Shown: positions 53,978 to 63,293, counted from the first letter of the stretch. The stretch: 64,000 nucleotides of DNA from Algoriphagus sp. CAU 1675 (GCF_029222925.1 NZ_JARHUI010000003.1:231721-295720); one strand, 5' to 3'. A program made the numbers and translations. Notes: generated from the sequence alone by a model not told the origin.

Positions 53978-55180
53978 ATGGAAAAAGTCATTCTTGGGTT
54001 AAAGGAAAACTGGAAACAGTTTACGCTTTTGGTGATTGTTAATGGTTTTGTTGGGGCAATGGTAGGGATGGAGCGGTCCATATTTCCTCAATTTGCAGAA
54101 GAGGTCTTTGGTATAGAGTCCAAATCAGCAATTTTGTCCTTTATCACTGCTTTTGGTATCAGTAAGGCTTTTGCTAATTATTTTACCGGAAGGTGGGCCA
54201 ATCTATATGGAAGAAGGAATTTGTTGCTTTTTGGCTGGTTATTGGCACTCCCGGTTCCATTGATACTTATTTATGCCAATTCTTGGGCTTGGGTTATTGG
54301 TGCAAATGTGCTTCTGGGAATCAGTCAGGGCTTGACCTGGAGCAGTACCGTTGTGATGAAAATAGATCTGGTAGGAGAGAGAAACCGTGGCTTAGCCATG
54401 GGACTGAATGAGTTTGCCGGGTATTTTGCCGTAGGGATTGTCGCTTTTTTCACCGCCTATTTGGCTAATAATTATGGGGTAAGGCCCTTTCCTTTTTTTC
54501 TAGGGGAATCCATTGCAGTGCTTGGATTAGTATTAAGCTTGTTTTTTGTTCGGGATACGCGGACACATGTTAAAATCGAGTCCAAAAAGAATGAGGCCAA
54601 AGAGCTTTCCAATGTATTTAAAGAGACGAGTTTTAAAAACAGGACTCTAAGTGCCATCACTCAGGCTGGTTTGGTTAATAACCTCAATGATGGAATGATC
54701 TGGGGATTATTTCCGATTGTTTTGTTATCTCATGGGATGAATCTCAAAGAAATTGGCGTTCTAACCGCTGTGTATCCAACTGTTTGGGGGATAGGCCAGT
54801 TGTTTACGGGGAAAATGGCGGATCATTTTTCAAAAAAGAAGATGCTCTTTTGGGGTATGCTGCTTCAAGGTTTAGCCATCATGGTTATTCCAGGTTTCCA
54901 GGGGTTTTGGGTTTATTTTGGACTTGCATTTATTCTTGGATGGGGGACCGCTTTGGTTTATCCAACTTTCCTTGCGGCAATTGCGGAGGAAACCAGTCCA
55001 ATGCAAAGGGCTGAAAGTATAGGGACCTTTCGTCTATGGAGAGATTTGGGATATGCCATTGGGGCTATTTTATCAGGAATTGTAGCCGATCTATTTGGAG
55101 TAGAGGTGGCCATAGCTTTGATAGGACTTATCACCCTTGGATCTTCCTTGATTATTAAATTCCGAATGTTAAAAAGATAA
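53978..55180 (+). CDS. MFS transporter
   Basis: This 400-residue inner-membrane protein has about 12 hydrophobic helices. The loop between helices 2 and 3 has the MFS pattern FTGRWANLYGRRN, and the symmetric loop in the second half has FTGKMADHFSKKKM. Substrate cannot be told from sequence. It lies after the Crp/Fnr gene on the same strand and before a small lipoprotein gene with its own promoter-like element. Confidence 0.9.
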   Translation: MEKVILGLKENWKQFTLLVIVNGFVGAMVGMERSIFPQFAEEVFGIESKSAILSFITAFGISKAFANYFTGRWANLYGRRNLLLFGWLLALPVPLILIYANSWAWVIGANVLLGISQGLTWSSTVVMKIDLVGERNRGLAMGLNEFAGYFAVGIVAFFTAYLANNYGVRPFPFFLGESIAVLGLVLSLFFVRDTRTHVKIESKKNEAKELSNVFKETSFKNRTLSAITQAGLVNNLNDGMIWGLFPIVLLSHGMNLKEIGVLTAVYPTVWGIGQLFTGKMADHFSKKKMLFWGMLLQGLAIMVIPGFQGFWVYFGLAFILGWGTALVYPTFLAAIAEETSPMQRAESIGTFRLWRDLGYAIGAILSGIVADLFGVEVAIALIGLITLGSSLIIKFRMLKR

Positions 55181-55227
55181 ATTAAATAAGCTAAGGCTTG
55201 AAAAATGAATTTACATCCTCATTAATT

Positions 55228-55235
55228 TATCTTTG
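55228..55235 (+). promoter_or_regulatory. TAnnTTTG (-7) element upstream of the EHP-rich lipoprotein gene
   Basis: TATCTTTG is a perfect match to the Bacteroidota -7 consensus and lies 55 bases before the ATG at 55291, in the 110-base gap after the MFS gene. A well-spaced -33 TTG is not clear. Confidence 0.5.
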
Positions 55236-55290
55236 TATGAATTCTATGATTTTGTACTTTAACAACTTATCATAATCATCTCAAACAATC

Positions 55291-55524
55291 ATGAAAAAGA
55301 AAACCAATCTTAAATCTCTGCTTATGAGTCTTTTGGCTTTAGGCTTTGTGTTTTCACTGACCTTTACTTCTTGCGGTGGAAAGAAAGAATCTGAAAGCAA
55401 TGAAGATGCTACTGAACATCCTATGGATGAAGCAGAAAGTTCGGAGCATCCATCAAGTGGAGATGAACATCCAAGTGGGGGAGAACATCCATCTTCGGAT
55501 AGTACAGAGCATCCTTCAAATTGA
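55291..55524 (+). CDS. Small EHP-repeat lipoprotein
   Basis: This 77-residue protein has a signal peptide with lipobox FTSC near residue 28. The mature part is only about 50 residues and is low-complexity: an acidic, Ser-rich chain with five E-H-P triplets (residues about 41-75), such as TEHPMDEAE, DEHPSGG and TEHPSN. No known domain is visible. The regularly spaced His next to Glu/Asp could bind metal ions, but this is speculation. It seems monocistronic, with a -7-like element upstream and a terminator just downstream. Confidence 0.75.
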   Translation: MKKKTNLKSLLMSLLALGFVFSLTFTSCGGKKESESNEDATEHPMDEAESSEHPSSGDEHPSGGEHPSSDSTEHPSN

Positions 55525-55546
55525 TTTAATCAGTGAAGAAAAAAAG

Positions 55547-55574
55547 AAAGGCCGTAATTCATTACGGCCTTTTG
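55547..55574. terminator. Bidirectional terminator between the EHP lipoprotein and transglutaminase-like genes
   Basis: The stem AAAGGCCGTAAT/ATTACGGCCTTT (55547-55558 with 55561-55572) flanked by A-rich and T-rich runs lies where the two convergent genes end; the distal base pairs open to make the loop. Confidence 0.82.
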
Positions 55575-55576
55575 TG

Positions 55577-56944
55577 TTAAAGATTTTGAGTTTTTCTCGT
55601 AAAGGAAAATCTCGATTCTACTTTTAATTCTTTGCCATCAATTTCCAATAAAGGATAGGCAATAAAATTGATGGGGCCAGAAGCAGGTCCAGGGGATACC
55701 TCAAGGTCTCTTCCTTTGCTCAATTCTATTCGGTTGGCTGGATGTCTTCCAAAATAATATGTCGCCAAGGCAGTGTATTTGTTTGCTTCACTGATATCAA
55801 CTGGCCACCATTTTCCATCTGCGTAGAATTCGGCCCAGCAGTGGTAACCATCTATTCCACCTTCGTTTCTGTCAGAAGGAATTGAAGCGCCAATGGAGAA
55901 TCTAGCTGGGATATCCACGGATCTAGCCAAGGATATAAAAAACGAATGAAACTCAGTACAATTTCCAGTCTTGGAATCACATGCATAATTGGAGTCACCT
56001 CTCCCGTAATCCCCAAACTTCATGTATCGCATATTGTCAATGATGTAATCATATAGAGCTCTGGCCTGAACAAGTTTGCTGTCCTTGATTTTATCTCCCA
56101 AGGCCTCTTTGGCAATCTCTTCAAATCTTCCTCCTTTTGGCATCAATAAATTGGAGGCTAGATCCAATTCAACTTCAGGAGTACCTTCGTAAGGACCTTT
56201 TTCTCTACGATAAACTTCATAAGTGATTTCAATAGGTTTTCCACTATCATCCGGTCCCAGTTCTAAATAAATAAACGTATTACCAAAATCATTATCCTTG
56301 ATTTCGGTGCTTTTACCGGGTAGTTCCATTGAAACTATTTTAACATCTTGAAAAGGGTCGGATTGGGCTAAAGGGATCCACATTTTAGCCATTCGATCCA
56401 ATTGGGGAACCTTTGCAGTATAGTAAAACTCAAAGGAATCACTTCCTTCGATAACTCCCAATAGGGTATTAGTAGATTGTTCTAAAGGCATTCTATACCA
56501 AGTTTTATCTTCTTTTTGCTTCCAAGAGTAAAAAGGTTTTCCGTTGAGTTTATGAACTGTAGTCTGTGTGACTTGCATATTTCCCGGTTCCCCTTCCATG
56601 AAAAAATCCACATCATAGACATCACCACTTACATCCACCAAATCCACACAGGCGAAATGACTGGATGGACCCAGGTTGGAAAGGTATTCCGTGTGAACCC
56701 TGACCAGTTTCATTTTGAGGTCATGGTTTTCATCTTTTACTGGAAAATAACCCTCATTTTCTGTAGTCTTTCTGTCTATATAACTTTTGATGCCAGCCTC
56801 GATTTCTGAAATTTCCACCTTTTTAGCCGGGTTTTCAGTAGTATTTTTTAAACTACTTTCAGTCTCGGTTTTGCAGGATGTTATTAGTAATAAAACACCT
56901 ATAAAGGTATAGATGGTGGGAGCAAATTTTGAATGGAGTGACAT
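55577..56944 (-). CDS. Transglutaminase-like domain lipoprotein
   Basis: This 455-residue protein has a lipobox (LLLITSC) and is probably lipid-anchored. The transglutaminase core is at about residues 325-400: catalytic Cys in GNCTEFHSFF, His in GYHCWAEF and Asp in WWPVDIS. This triad suits a papain-like protease or transglutaminase in the periplasm. The N-terminal third is a beta-rich region of unknown type. It converges with the small lipoprotein gene. Confidence 0.88.
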   Translation of the reverse strand: MSLHSKFAPTIYTFIGVLLLITSCKTETESSLKNTTENPAKKVEISEIEAGIKSYIDRKTTENEGYFPVKDENHDLKMKLVRVHTEYLSNLGPSSHFACVDLVDVSGDVYDVDFFMEGEPGNMQVTQTTVHKLNGKPFYSWKQKEDKTWYRMPLEQSTNTLLGVIEGSDSFEFYYTAKVPQLDRMAKMWIPLAQSDPFQDVKIVSMELPGKSTEIKDNDFGNTFIYLELGPDDSGKPIEITYEVYRREKGPYEGTPEVELDLASNLLMPKGGRFEEIAKEALGDKIKDSKLVQARALYDYIIDNMRYMKFGDYGRGDSNYACDSKTGNCTEFHSFFISLARSVDIPARFSIGASIPSDRNEGGIDGYHCWAEFYADGKWWPVDISEANKYTALATYYFGRHPANRIELSKGRDLEVSPGPASGPINFIAYPLLEIDGKELKVESRFSFTRKTQNL

Positions 56945-57097
56945 GGTTTTTGGTTGTGATTTTAGCGTTCACAATATAATGGTTTTGTTTTTTACCCAAC
57001 CTTTAGTGTCGAGTTTATGGAACATATTTTAGGGATTGAATACGCATCATTTCTTTACTTTTTCCTTAAATTTAAGAGTAAACAAACTCCTAAAATC

Positions 57098-57490
57098 ATG
57101 AATTATTACCAAGCAAAAAATATACACTCCAAAGATTTGGATTCCTTAAGATCGCAAGTTGAAGCAGGCTTGAAAGAAGTAGGCTTTGGGGTACTGACTG
57201 AAATTAATGTTCAGGCAACCATGAAAAAGAAATTGGATAAGGATTATCCGCCGTATTTGATCCTCGGAGCATGTAACCCAGTGTTTGCTGACAAAGTAAT
57301 TCAAGCGGAACCTCATATTGGAACTTTACTTCCGTGCAATGTGACTATTCGTGGTTTGGGAGGTGATTTATATGAAGTGGCTATAATGGACCCTTCCGCT
57401 GCCATGTCTGTGGTTCAAAACCCAAATATAGAAGCTTTGGCTGGAGAGGTTCGGGAAAAACTCCAAAGTATGCTAAATTCTCTCTCCTAA
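57098..57490 (+). CDS. DUF302 family protein
   Basis: This 130-residue protein matches DUF302 by the segments VGFGVLTEINVQATMKKKLD, ILGACNPVFADKVIQ and GTLLPCNVTIRG. These small cytosolic proteins have no settled function. I chose ATG 57098 because the extension to 57017 is hydrophobic and unlike the family. It is followed by a terminator shared with the minus-strand gene at 57580. Confidence 0.88.
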   Translation: MNYYQAKNIHSKDLDSLRSQVEAGLKEVGFGVLTEINVQATMKKKLDKDYPPYLILGACNPVFADKVIQAEPHIGTLLPCNVTIRGLGGDLYEVAIMDPSAAMSVVQNPNIEALAGEVREKLQSMLNSLS

Positions 57491-57527
57491 TTGGATGGTT
57501 TAAAAAATAATGGCAAATCAAAACTAG

Positions 57528-57564
57528 AAAAAAAGGCAGCCCTACAATTAGGGCTGCCTTTTTT
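57528..57564. terminator. Bidirectional terminator between DUF302 and the carrier-like gene
   Basis: A long stem (57530-57544 with 57549-57563), AAAAAGGCAGCCCTA paired with TAGGGCTGCCTTTTT, has a 4-base loop and A and T runs on both sides, between two convergent genes. Confidence 0.88.
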
Positions 57565-57579
57565 ACAGTAAATGTTTGA

Positions 57580-57837
57580 TTAGTTATGTTGTGGTATTTC
57601 CAATAATAGTTGGATCAATTCTTTTGGCGTTCCTGCATTTTTTAATTTTTCTTCCTGAAGAATGACCTGTAACTCAAATTCCAATTCGAAAATCAATCCA
57701 TTCACAAATACCGGATCCATATTCAATTTTTGTATGAAATGATCATTTTTTCTTGATCCTGTCAGAGTGATGCCATAGGAATGAAATACTTCTACGGCTT
57801 TTTTTATTTTGGCAAATTGTTGGTTCATAGTTTTCAT
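57580..57837 (-). CDS. Acyl-carrier-protein-like small protein lacking the attachment serine
   Basis: This 85-residue helical protein has the spacing of an acyl carrier protein: FIQKLNMDPVFVNGLIF in place of the DSL helix-II start, ELEFELQVILQEEKL for the acidic helix, and TPKELIQLLLE for the last helix. The phosphopantetheine attachment serine (DSL) is replaced by DPV, so it should not carry a 4'-phosphopantetheine arm there. ATG 57837 and ATG 57828 are both possible starts. It stands alone; no fatty-acid or polyketide genes are adjacent. The relation to ACP is inferred from pattern only. Confidence 0.5.
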   Translation of the reverse strand: MKTMNQQFAKIKKAVEVFHSYGITLTGSRKNDHFIQKLNMDPVFVNGLIFELEFELQVILQEEKLKNAGTPKELIQLLLEIPQHN

Positions 57838-58026
57838 TTGCTAGTAAATTCCAGTCGGTAATTTTCAAATTTCAGGTTCAGAGAATGCTTACGTTAATGA
57901 AGCCTGTTTGTTTAAATTTTTGCAAAATTAGCTCCTGAAGGGAAGTCCCAAAAGTGATTTTCATCACTTAGCTTTTTCAAGCAAAGAACTGATACCTGAC
58001 TATGATCAGATAAACTTTTTTCAAGT
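57838..58026. other. Intergenic region upstream of the carrier-like gene
   Basis: This 189-base gap lies between two minus-strand genes. It presumably holds the promoter of the carrier-like gene and the 3' end of the GH32 transcript's run-off region. I see no short gene, repeat or convincing hairpin terminator in it. Confidence 0.45.
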
Positions 58027-59514
58027 CTAATCAGCCAGGCTGTAAATGATTTTTTGGGTTAGATTATTAGAAAATTCAACTTTTTTCCAAGGACTTGAAG
58101 GAAACAATAGTGAAGTCATAACCAATTCACCATCGTTTATAAATAGTTCAATAGAATTGGAATCTAGGTAAATCCGAATGTTTTTAGCGCTCCAACTCAT
58201 TGGTGCTGAATGCATGGCCAAAAAATCCGGATGAAATTCATGGCTCCCTGATTGAGTACGATCTATGCTAATAAGACCCATTTCCTTGAAAATTGAAACT
58301 TGTTCTCCATTTTCATTACTCAAGACTATGTTGAAGTCCTCATTATTTTGTACGGATGCAAGGATTTCAACTGCTTGGGAAGGTAATCCAGATTGATTCT
58401 TTTTTATTTTAAATTCCTCCTTCCTCAGATCTTTAAGTTCTGATGCCGGTTTGGATTGGATGAGCTTTGTTCCTTCTACTTCAAATAAACTGAGTTCTCT
58501 GGGTAGAGTCATAGATGATCTCCATGATTTTGTCGGTACTACTTGAGCATATAACCAATTACTCATCCAACCTATAAATAAAGTTCTGTTTGAGTTTTTG
58601 GGTAAATTGGAAAAAGTGACACCAGCGTAATTGTCCGGCCCATAGTCTAGCCAACGAATCATGTTATCATCAGGAATAAACTGCCCATTTTGGAAGTCAC
58701 CAATAAAATATTGGGTAGCAGATCCCTTTTGAGGTCCACCTGGGTTGATACTGGTGATTAAAACCCATTTTTCACTGCCATCAGGCGCAACCAGTTGAAA
58801 TAAATCAGGGCATTCCCAAACTCCGCCATGGGCTCCATTATTTTGTCCAAATTGACCGAGAAAGTCCCAATCAATTAAATTTTTAGAACTATAAAAATGG
58901 ACTCGGTCCCATACAGCAAGAGTCATAACCCAAATCTTTTCTCCATTTTCCTTAACTACTTGTGTGACTTTTGGATCCCTAAAGTCTTTCACTCCTTGAT
59001 TAGGTAAGACAGGGTTGCCCTTATATTTATGCCAGGTTTTTCCATTGTCTGAAGAATAGGCAATTCCCTGAAATTGAAAATCAAGTTTACCGCTTTTTTC
59101 GCCTTCCATATTGTGGTAAGTATAGATGGCTACTAATGGCGGAAGCTCTAAAGTTCCCAGTCCCGAAGAGTTCTCTTGGTCATAAATTACACTTCCAGAA
59201 AATATGTACCCTAAACTATCGGGGTATAGTGCAATAGGTTGATGTTCCCATTTGGTCAGGTTTTTTGAGGTAGCATGTCCCCAATGCATTGGGCCCCATT
59301 CAATGCTGTCCGGATAGTGCTGATAAAAAAGGTGGTAAATGCCATCTTTATAAATCAATCCATTGGGATCATTCATCCATCCGAAAGGAGGTGTGAAATG
59401 AATTAGGGGGCGGTATTTTTCCAAGCCACTTTCCCTAAAGATTATTTCTTTCTCTTTTTGACAAGAGCTGAATACTATGGCAATTGCAAAGACTAAAAAC
59501 TGAAACCTGATCAT
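58027..59514 (-). CDS. GH32 family glycoside hydrolase lipoprotein (levanase/fructanase type)
   Basis: This 495-residue protein has a lipobox (VFSSC, Cys18). The five-bladed GH32 catalytic domain is complete: WMNDPNG with the nucleophile Asp near residue 49, FRDPKV with the transition-state Asp, and WECPDLF with the acid/base Glu. A C-terminal beta-sandwich follows from about residue 370. It likely releases fructose from levan, inulin or sucrose at the cell surface. No susC/susD pair or fructokinase is adjacent, so it is not in an obvious PUL. Confidence 0.93.
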   Translation of the reverse strand: MIRFQFLVFAIAIVFSSCQKEKEIIFRESGLEKYRPLIHFTPPFGWMNDPNGLIYKDGIYHLFYQHYPDSIEWGPMHWGHATSKNLTKWEHQPIALYPDSLGYIFSGSVIYDQENSSGLGTLELPPLVAIYTYHNMEGEKSGKLDFQFQGIAYSSDNGKTWHKYKGNPVLPNQGVKDFRDPKVTQVVKENGEKIWVMTLAVWDRVHFYSSKNLIDWDFLGQFGQNNGAHGGVWECPDLFQLVAPDGSEKWVLITSINPGGPQKGSATQYFIGDFQNGQFIPDDNMIRWLDYGPDNYAGVTFSNLPKNSNRTLFIGWMSNWLYAQVVPTKSWRSSMTLPRELSLFEVEGTKLIQSKPASELKDLRKEEFKIKKNQSGLPSQAVEILASVQNNEDFNIVLSNENGEQVSIFKEMGLISIDRTQSGSHEFHPDFLAMHSAPMSWSAKNIRIYLDSNSIELFINDGELVMTSLLFPSSPWKKVEFSNNLTQKIIYSLAD

Positions 59515-59645
59515 TCTAAACCGAATTTTTAAACAAGTTAGATGGCTTTGTAATAGGAATCAAAACTAAATTTTTGCCCCTATATCCTAAGGTTTTTATA
59601 TTAATCAGTATTTGGTAGTTTTAACCAGGTTTTTTAAAAGGAGCT

Positions 59646-60506
59646 ATGAAAGGAATTATTTTGGCAGGAGGATCAGGTACTCGCCTTTATCCCTTGACCA
59701 TTTCGGTGAGTAAGCAGCTAATGCCGGTTTATGATAAACCCATGATTTATTACCCTCTATCTGTTTTAATGATGGCTGGGATACGGGAAATATTGATAAT
59801 TACTACTCCTGAGGATTCTGAAGCATTTCAAAAATTATTGGGTGATGGTTCTCAAGTAGGCTGTAATTTTGAATATGCTGTTCAACCTGCCCCTGAGGGT
59901 TTGGCACAGGCCTTTTTAATTGGGGAAAAATTCATTGGTGATGATAAAGTCGCCTTGATATTGGGAGATAATATTTTTTACGGAGCTGGCTTGGAGAAAA
60001 CCCTTCAGGAAAATACCAATCCGGATGGCGGAGTTGTTTTTGCCTATCATGTCAATGATCCAGAACGCTATGGAGTGGTGGAATTTGATGAAGAGCAAAA
60101 AGCCATTTCGATTGAGGAAAAGCCACTTAAACCAAAGTCAAATTATGCGGTTCCTGGTTTATATTTTTATGACAATAGGGTACTAGAGATTGCGAAAAAT
60201 ATAAAGCCTAGCCCAAGAGGAGAATTGGAAATAACCGATGTGAATAATGAATACCTGAGAATGGGGGCTTTACAGGTTGCGATTCTAAACAGAGGTACTG
60301 CTTGGCTTGATACGGGCACACATCAATCCTTGTTGCAAGCAGCGCAGTTTGTAGAAGTAATTGAAGAGCGTCAAGGTCTTAAAATCGGTTGTATTGAAGA
60401 AATAGCCTATAGAAATGGCTTTATTGGAAAAGAAGAATTGTTGAGCGCTGCAGAGAAACTTGGCAAAAGCGGGTATGGTGAATACTTAAGAAGGCTGATT
60501 CGTTAA
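59646..60506 (+). CDS. rmlA: Glucose-1-phosphate thymidylyltransferase
   Basis: This 286-residue enzyme makes dTDP-glucose, the first step to dTDP-rhamnose and other deoxysugars for surface polysaccharides. The nucleotidyltransferase signature [31 protein letters not shown], the [11 protein letters not shown] metal region and [20 protein letters not shown] are present. Its length matches RmlA (about 290). The rmlB, rmlC and rmlD genes are not in the window. A terminator follows. Confidence 0.94.
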   Translation: MKGIILAGGSGTRLYPLTISVSKQLMPVYDKPMIYYPLSVLMMAGIREILIITTPEDSEAFQKLLGDGSQVGCNFEYAVQPAPEGLAQAFLIGEKFIGDDKVALILGDNIFYGAGLEKTLQENTNPDGGVVFAYHVNDPERYGVVEFDEEQKAISIEEKPLKPKSNYAVPGLYFYDNRVLEIAKNIKPSPRGELEITDVNNEYLRMGALQVAILNRGTAWLDTGTHQSLLQAAQFVEVIEERQGLKIGCIEEIAYRNGFIGKEELLSAAEKLGKSGYGEYLRRLIR

Positions 60507-60548
60507 GTAGTATTTGAATTCAAAATACCCGGATTAATAGATCAATTT

Positions 60549-60582
60549 AAAAGGGCTTTTTCTTAGGAAAAAGTCCTTTTTT
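60549..60582 (+). terminator. Terminator after rmlA
   Basis: The 14-bp stem (60549-60562 with 60567-60580) AAAAGGGCTTTTTC/GAAAAAGTCCTTTT, with one G-U pair, has a 4-base loop and ends in a T run 43 bases past the rmlA stop. Confidence 0.8.
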
Positions 60583-60735
60583 AAATTCCTGCTATTTGAT
60601 GAAAACATTCTAAACAATTGTATTATCCCTATACAATCTTTATTATATGACTAATATCATGAATTCATTTGATTTGATAGGGTGTAAATTATGCATACAA
60701 TAAGCAAATTAGGGTAAAAGCATCAACAATTACAG

Positions 60736-61509
60736 GTGAAAATATCAACAAAGCTCAACAGTCCATTTCTGAAGGAAGTAGGGGATATAGCCCACTTCAC
60801 AGGAAGATTTTTCCGTGAAATTTCCAAGCCCAAGCAGGAATGGGAAGAATTCATTAACCAATGTTTTTGGGTTGGGTACAAAACCCTGACTTTGGTAGGA
60901 ATCACGGCATTTATCATGGGTTTGGTTTTGACGATCCAATCCAGACCAACCCTGGTTGAGTTTGGTGCCGAATCCCTATTGCCATCCATGGTGTCTGTTT
61001 CCCTTGTTCGTGAAATTTCTCCAGTGATTACGGCCTTGATTTGTGCTGGGAAAATAGGCTCAGGTATGGGTGCTGAATTAGGTTCAATGCGTGTTACCGA
61101 GCAAATAGATGCGATGGAAGTATCGGGTACTAATCCATTTAAATACTTGGTTGTCACTAGGGTAATGGCAGCAACAATCATGGTGCCTATTTTATCCAGT
61201 GTGGGTAATGCGATAGCCCTTTACGGCGGGTATTTAGGTGTGAATATCAGAGGCCAGGTAAGCTGGCATTTGTATTGGTTTCAGGCATTCAACGCTTTGA
61301 GTTTCGGTGATTTTATTCCTTCCTTAGTCAAAACTTTCTTCTTTGGCTTTGCAATAGGAATAATAGGATGTTATAAGGGTTACAATTCCCAAAAAGGGAC
61401 AGAAGGGGTGGGAAGATCAGCGACTACAGCAGTAATTGTTGCCTCTCTTTTGGTCTTTGTAATTGATTTGATAGCTGTACAGATCACCGATTTATTGGGA
61501 CTAACCTAA
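60736..61509 (+). CDS. mlaE: ABC transporter permease, MlaE family
   Basis: This 257-residue inner-membrane protein is the permease of an Mla-type phospholipid transport system. It has about five to six hydrophobic helices and the family motif region REISPVITALICAGKIGSGMGAELG. The start is a GTG at 60736: an in-frame stop lies six codons upstream and no ATG occurs between. Its stop codon overlaps the next gene's ATG by one base (TAATG). In this organism's envelope it would move lipids between inner and outer membranes. Confidence 0.93.
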   Translation: MKISTKLNSPFLKEVGDIAHFTGRFFREISKPKQEWEEFINQCFWVGYKTLTLVGITAFIMGLVLTIQSRPTLVEFGAESLLPSMVSVSLVREISPVITALICAGKIGSGMGAELGSMRVTEQIDAMEVSGTNPFKYLVVTRVMAATIMVPILSSVGNAIALYGGYLGVNIRGQVSWHLYWFQAFNALSFGDFIPSLVKTFFFGFAIGIIGCYKGYNSQKGTEGVGRSATTAVIVASLLVFVIDLIAVQITDLLGLT

Positions 61510-62249
61510 TGAAAGTCTTGGAACCCATTATTGAAATAAAAAATCTGAACAAATCTTTTGGGGACAATCATGTTCTACGGGACTTCTCAATGACGGTATA
61601 CCCAGGAGAAAACTTGGCAATCCTTGGTAAATCAGGTTCCGGTAAGTCTGTTTTGATCAAATGTATTATAAATTTGATTGAAATTGATTCCGGACAAATG
61701 ATAGTCTTAGGAAAAGATCTCAGTGAATTGGATCAGGACGAATTGGACGAAATGAGAGCAGAAGTCGGTTTCCTTTTTCAGAGTAATGCCCTTTATGATT
61801 CCATGACTGTCAGGGAAAATCTGGAATTTCCACTTAGGAGACATTGGAGTAATGAAGAGCGGGAAAAAGGTTCTGAAGCCGCAGTTTTGGAGGCCCTGAA
61901 TGATGTTGGGCTTTCCCATACTATAGATATGATGCCGGCTGAACTTTCGGGTGGCATGAGAAAAAGGATAGCCTTGGCAAGGGCTTTGATCTTGAAGCCA
62001 AAAGTGATTTTGTATGATGAACCAACGACAGGTTTGGATCCAATCACTTCGCGGGAGATCAGTCAGTTGATGCTTAAAGTACAGGAGAAATATAATGCGA
62101 CTGCTTTGATTATTTCCCATGATATGCATTGTATCAAAATGACATCCAATAGGGTAATTATGTTGATAGATGGAAAAAGGTATGCAGATGATACTTATGA
62201 AAACCTTCAACTAGCTAAGGATCCGAAAATCAAAGAATTCTTTGACTGA
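61509..62249 (+). CDS. mlaF: ABC transporter ATPase, MlaF type
   Basis: This 246-residue ATPase powers the Mla-type transporter. Walker A is ILGKSGSGKSVLIKC, the signature is LSGGMRKRIALARAL, Walker B is VILYDEPTTGLDP and the switch His is in ALIISHDMHC. It overlaps mlaE by one base and is followed two bases later by mlaD. Confidence 0.95.
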   Translation: MKVLEPIIEIKNLNKSFGDNHVLRDFSMTVYPGENLAILGKSGSGKSVLIKCIINLIEIDSGQMIVLGKDLSELDQDELDEMRAEVGFLFQSNALYDSMTVRENLEFPLRRHWSNEEREKGSEAAVLEALNDVGLSHTIDMMPAELSGGMRKRIALARALILKPKVILYDEPTTGLDPITSREISQLMLKVQEKYNATALIISHDMHCIKMTSNRVIMLIDGKRYADDTYENLQLAKDPKIKEFFD

Positions 62250-62251
62250 TT

Positions 62252-63223
62252 ATGAAAGACAAGAAAAAAATAGAGAATGCGAAACTAGGGGCTTTGGTTA
62301 TAGCTGGAGTCTTATTTCTGGTTTTTGCTTTGTATATGATCGGGAAAAACCAAAATATTTTCGGTGCCTCAATCACGATTATTTCTGTTGTCGATAATGT
62401 CAATGGTTTGGTTCCAGGCAACAACGTCCGTTTTCAGGGTATGGATGTGGGTACCGTTCGGTCTATTGATATGTCAAATGATTCCACCATTCAAATCAGT
62501 TTGTATGTCAGGAAAAGCATGCAGCCCCATATCAAAAAGAATTCGCTTACCACGATCAGTACAGATGGGCTGATGGGAAACAAAATTATCCACATTATTC
62601 CTCAAGATGGATTTGCTGAGCCCATAGAGGAGGGAGATATTATCTATGCCAAGCCCCAAATTGGTACAGAGGAAATGCTTAACAGATTGGATGTCAGTGG
62701 AGATTACTTAGAGAAAACCCTTTTGAACCTAGCCGAGATTACGGAAAAACTAAACCAGAATAAGAATATTTGGGCACTGCTTTCAGATAGTGTTTTCACT
62801 GAAAATATTGCCGATGCGGTAAATGAGATAAGAATGGCAGGCCTAAAAGCCTCTGAAATGGCAGATGCAGGTAAAAATTTATTAGAGGTTTTGCAGGACG
62901 GAGATGGTTTGGTCAATAAGGTCTTTACCGATTCTGTGATGAGTGAGAATTTCTCAGCATCCATCGAACAAATCCTCAAAACCAGTGAGGAAGCCCAAAA
63001 GGTAATGTTAGAAGCTAAGGAAATATTAAAAGGAGTGAATGAAGGCCAAGGGACAGCTGGTGCCATATTGACGGATTCATTGATGAAGGAATCTATTTTG
63101 AACAGCATTCAAAATGTTGAAAGCAGTACCTATAATTTCAATCAAAACATGGAGGCCTTGAAAAATAGCTTCTTGTTCCGTAGGTATTTCCGAAAACTGG
63201 AAAAAGAAAAGAATAACAAGTAG
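62252..63223 (+). CDS. mlaD: MCE-domain protein (MlaD type)
   Basis: This 323-residue protein is anchored by one N-terminal helix (about residues 12-30, ALVIAGVLFLVFALYMIG) and carries one MCE domain (about 38-120, with VNGLVPGNNVRFQGMDVGTV). The rest is a long helical region with repeated EEAQK/SMKES-like segments that could form a coiled coil or a tunnel extension, longer than in E. coli MlaD. It is the substrate-binding ring component of the Mla-type system and the last gene of the mlaE-mlaF-mlaD operon. Confidence 0.92.
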   Translation: MKDKKKIENAKLGALVIAGVLFLVFALYMIGKNQNIFGASITIISVVDNVNGLVPGNNVRFQGMDVGTVRSIDMSNDSTIQISLYVRKSMQPHIKKNSLTTISTDGLMGNKIIHIIPQDGFAEPIEEGDIIYAKPQIGTEEMLNRLDVSGDYLEKTLLNLAEITEKLNQNKNIWALLSDSVFTENIADAVNEIRMAGLKASEMADAGKNLLEVLQDGDGLVNKVFTDSVMSENFSASIEQILKTSEEAQKVMLEAKEILKGVNEGQGTAGAILTDSLMKESILNSIQNVESSTYNFNQNMEALKNSFLFRRYFRKLEKEKNNK

Positions 63224-63238
63224 GGTATCAGGCATAAA

Positions 63239-63275
63239 AAAGGGGACAATTCTTAAACAATGAATTGTCCCCTTT
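63239..63275. terminator. Bidirectional terminator after the mla operon
   Basis: A 13-bp stem AAAGGGGACAATT/AATTGTCCCCTTT (63239-63251 with 63263-63275) with an 11-base loop lies between convergent mlaD and the ROK-family gene. Confidence 0.85.
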
Positions 63276-63293
63276 ATGTTTAATCAAGTAAAA

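Noticed and set aside
58027..59514. Polysaccharide utilisation locus around GH32
   Set aside because: No susC/susD-like genes, transporter or fructokinase lie next to it.
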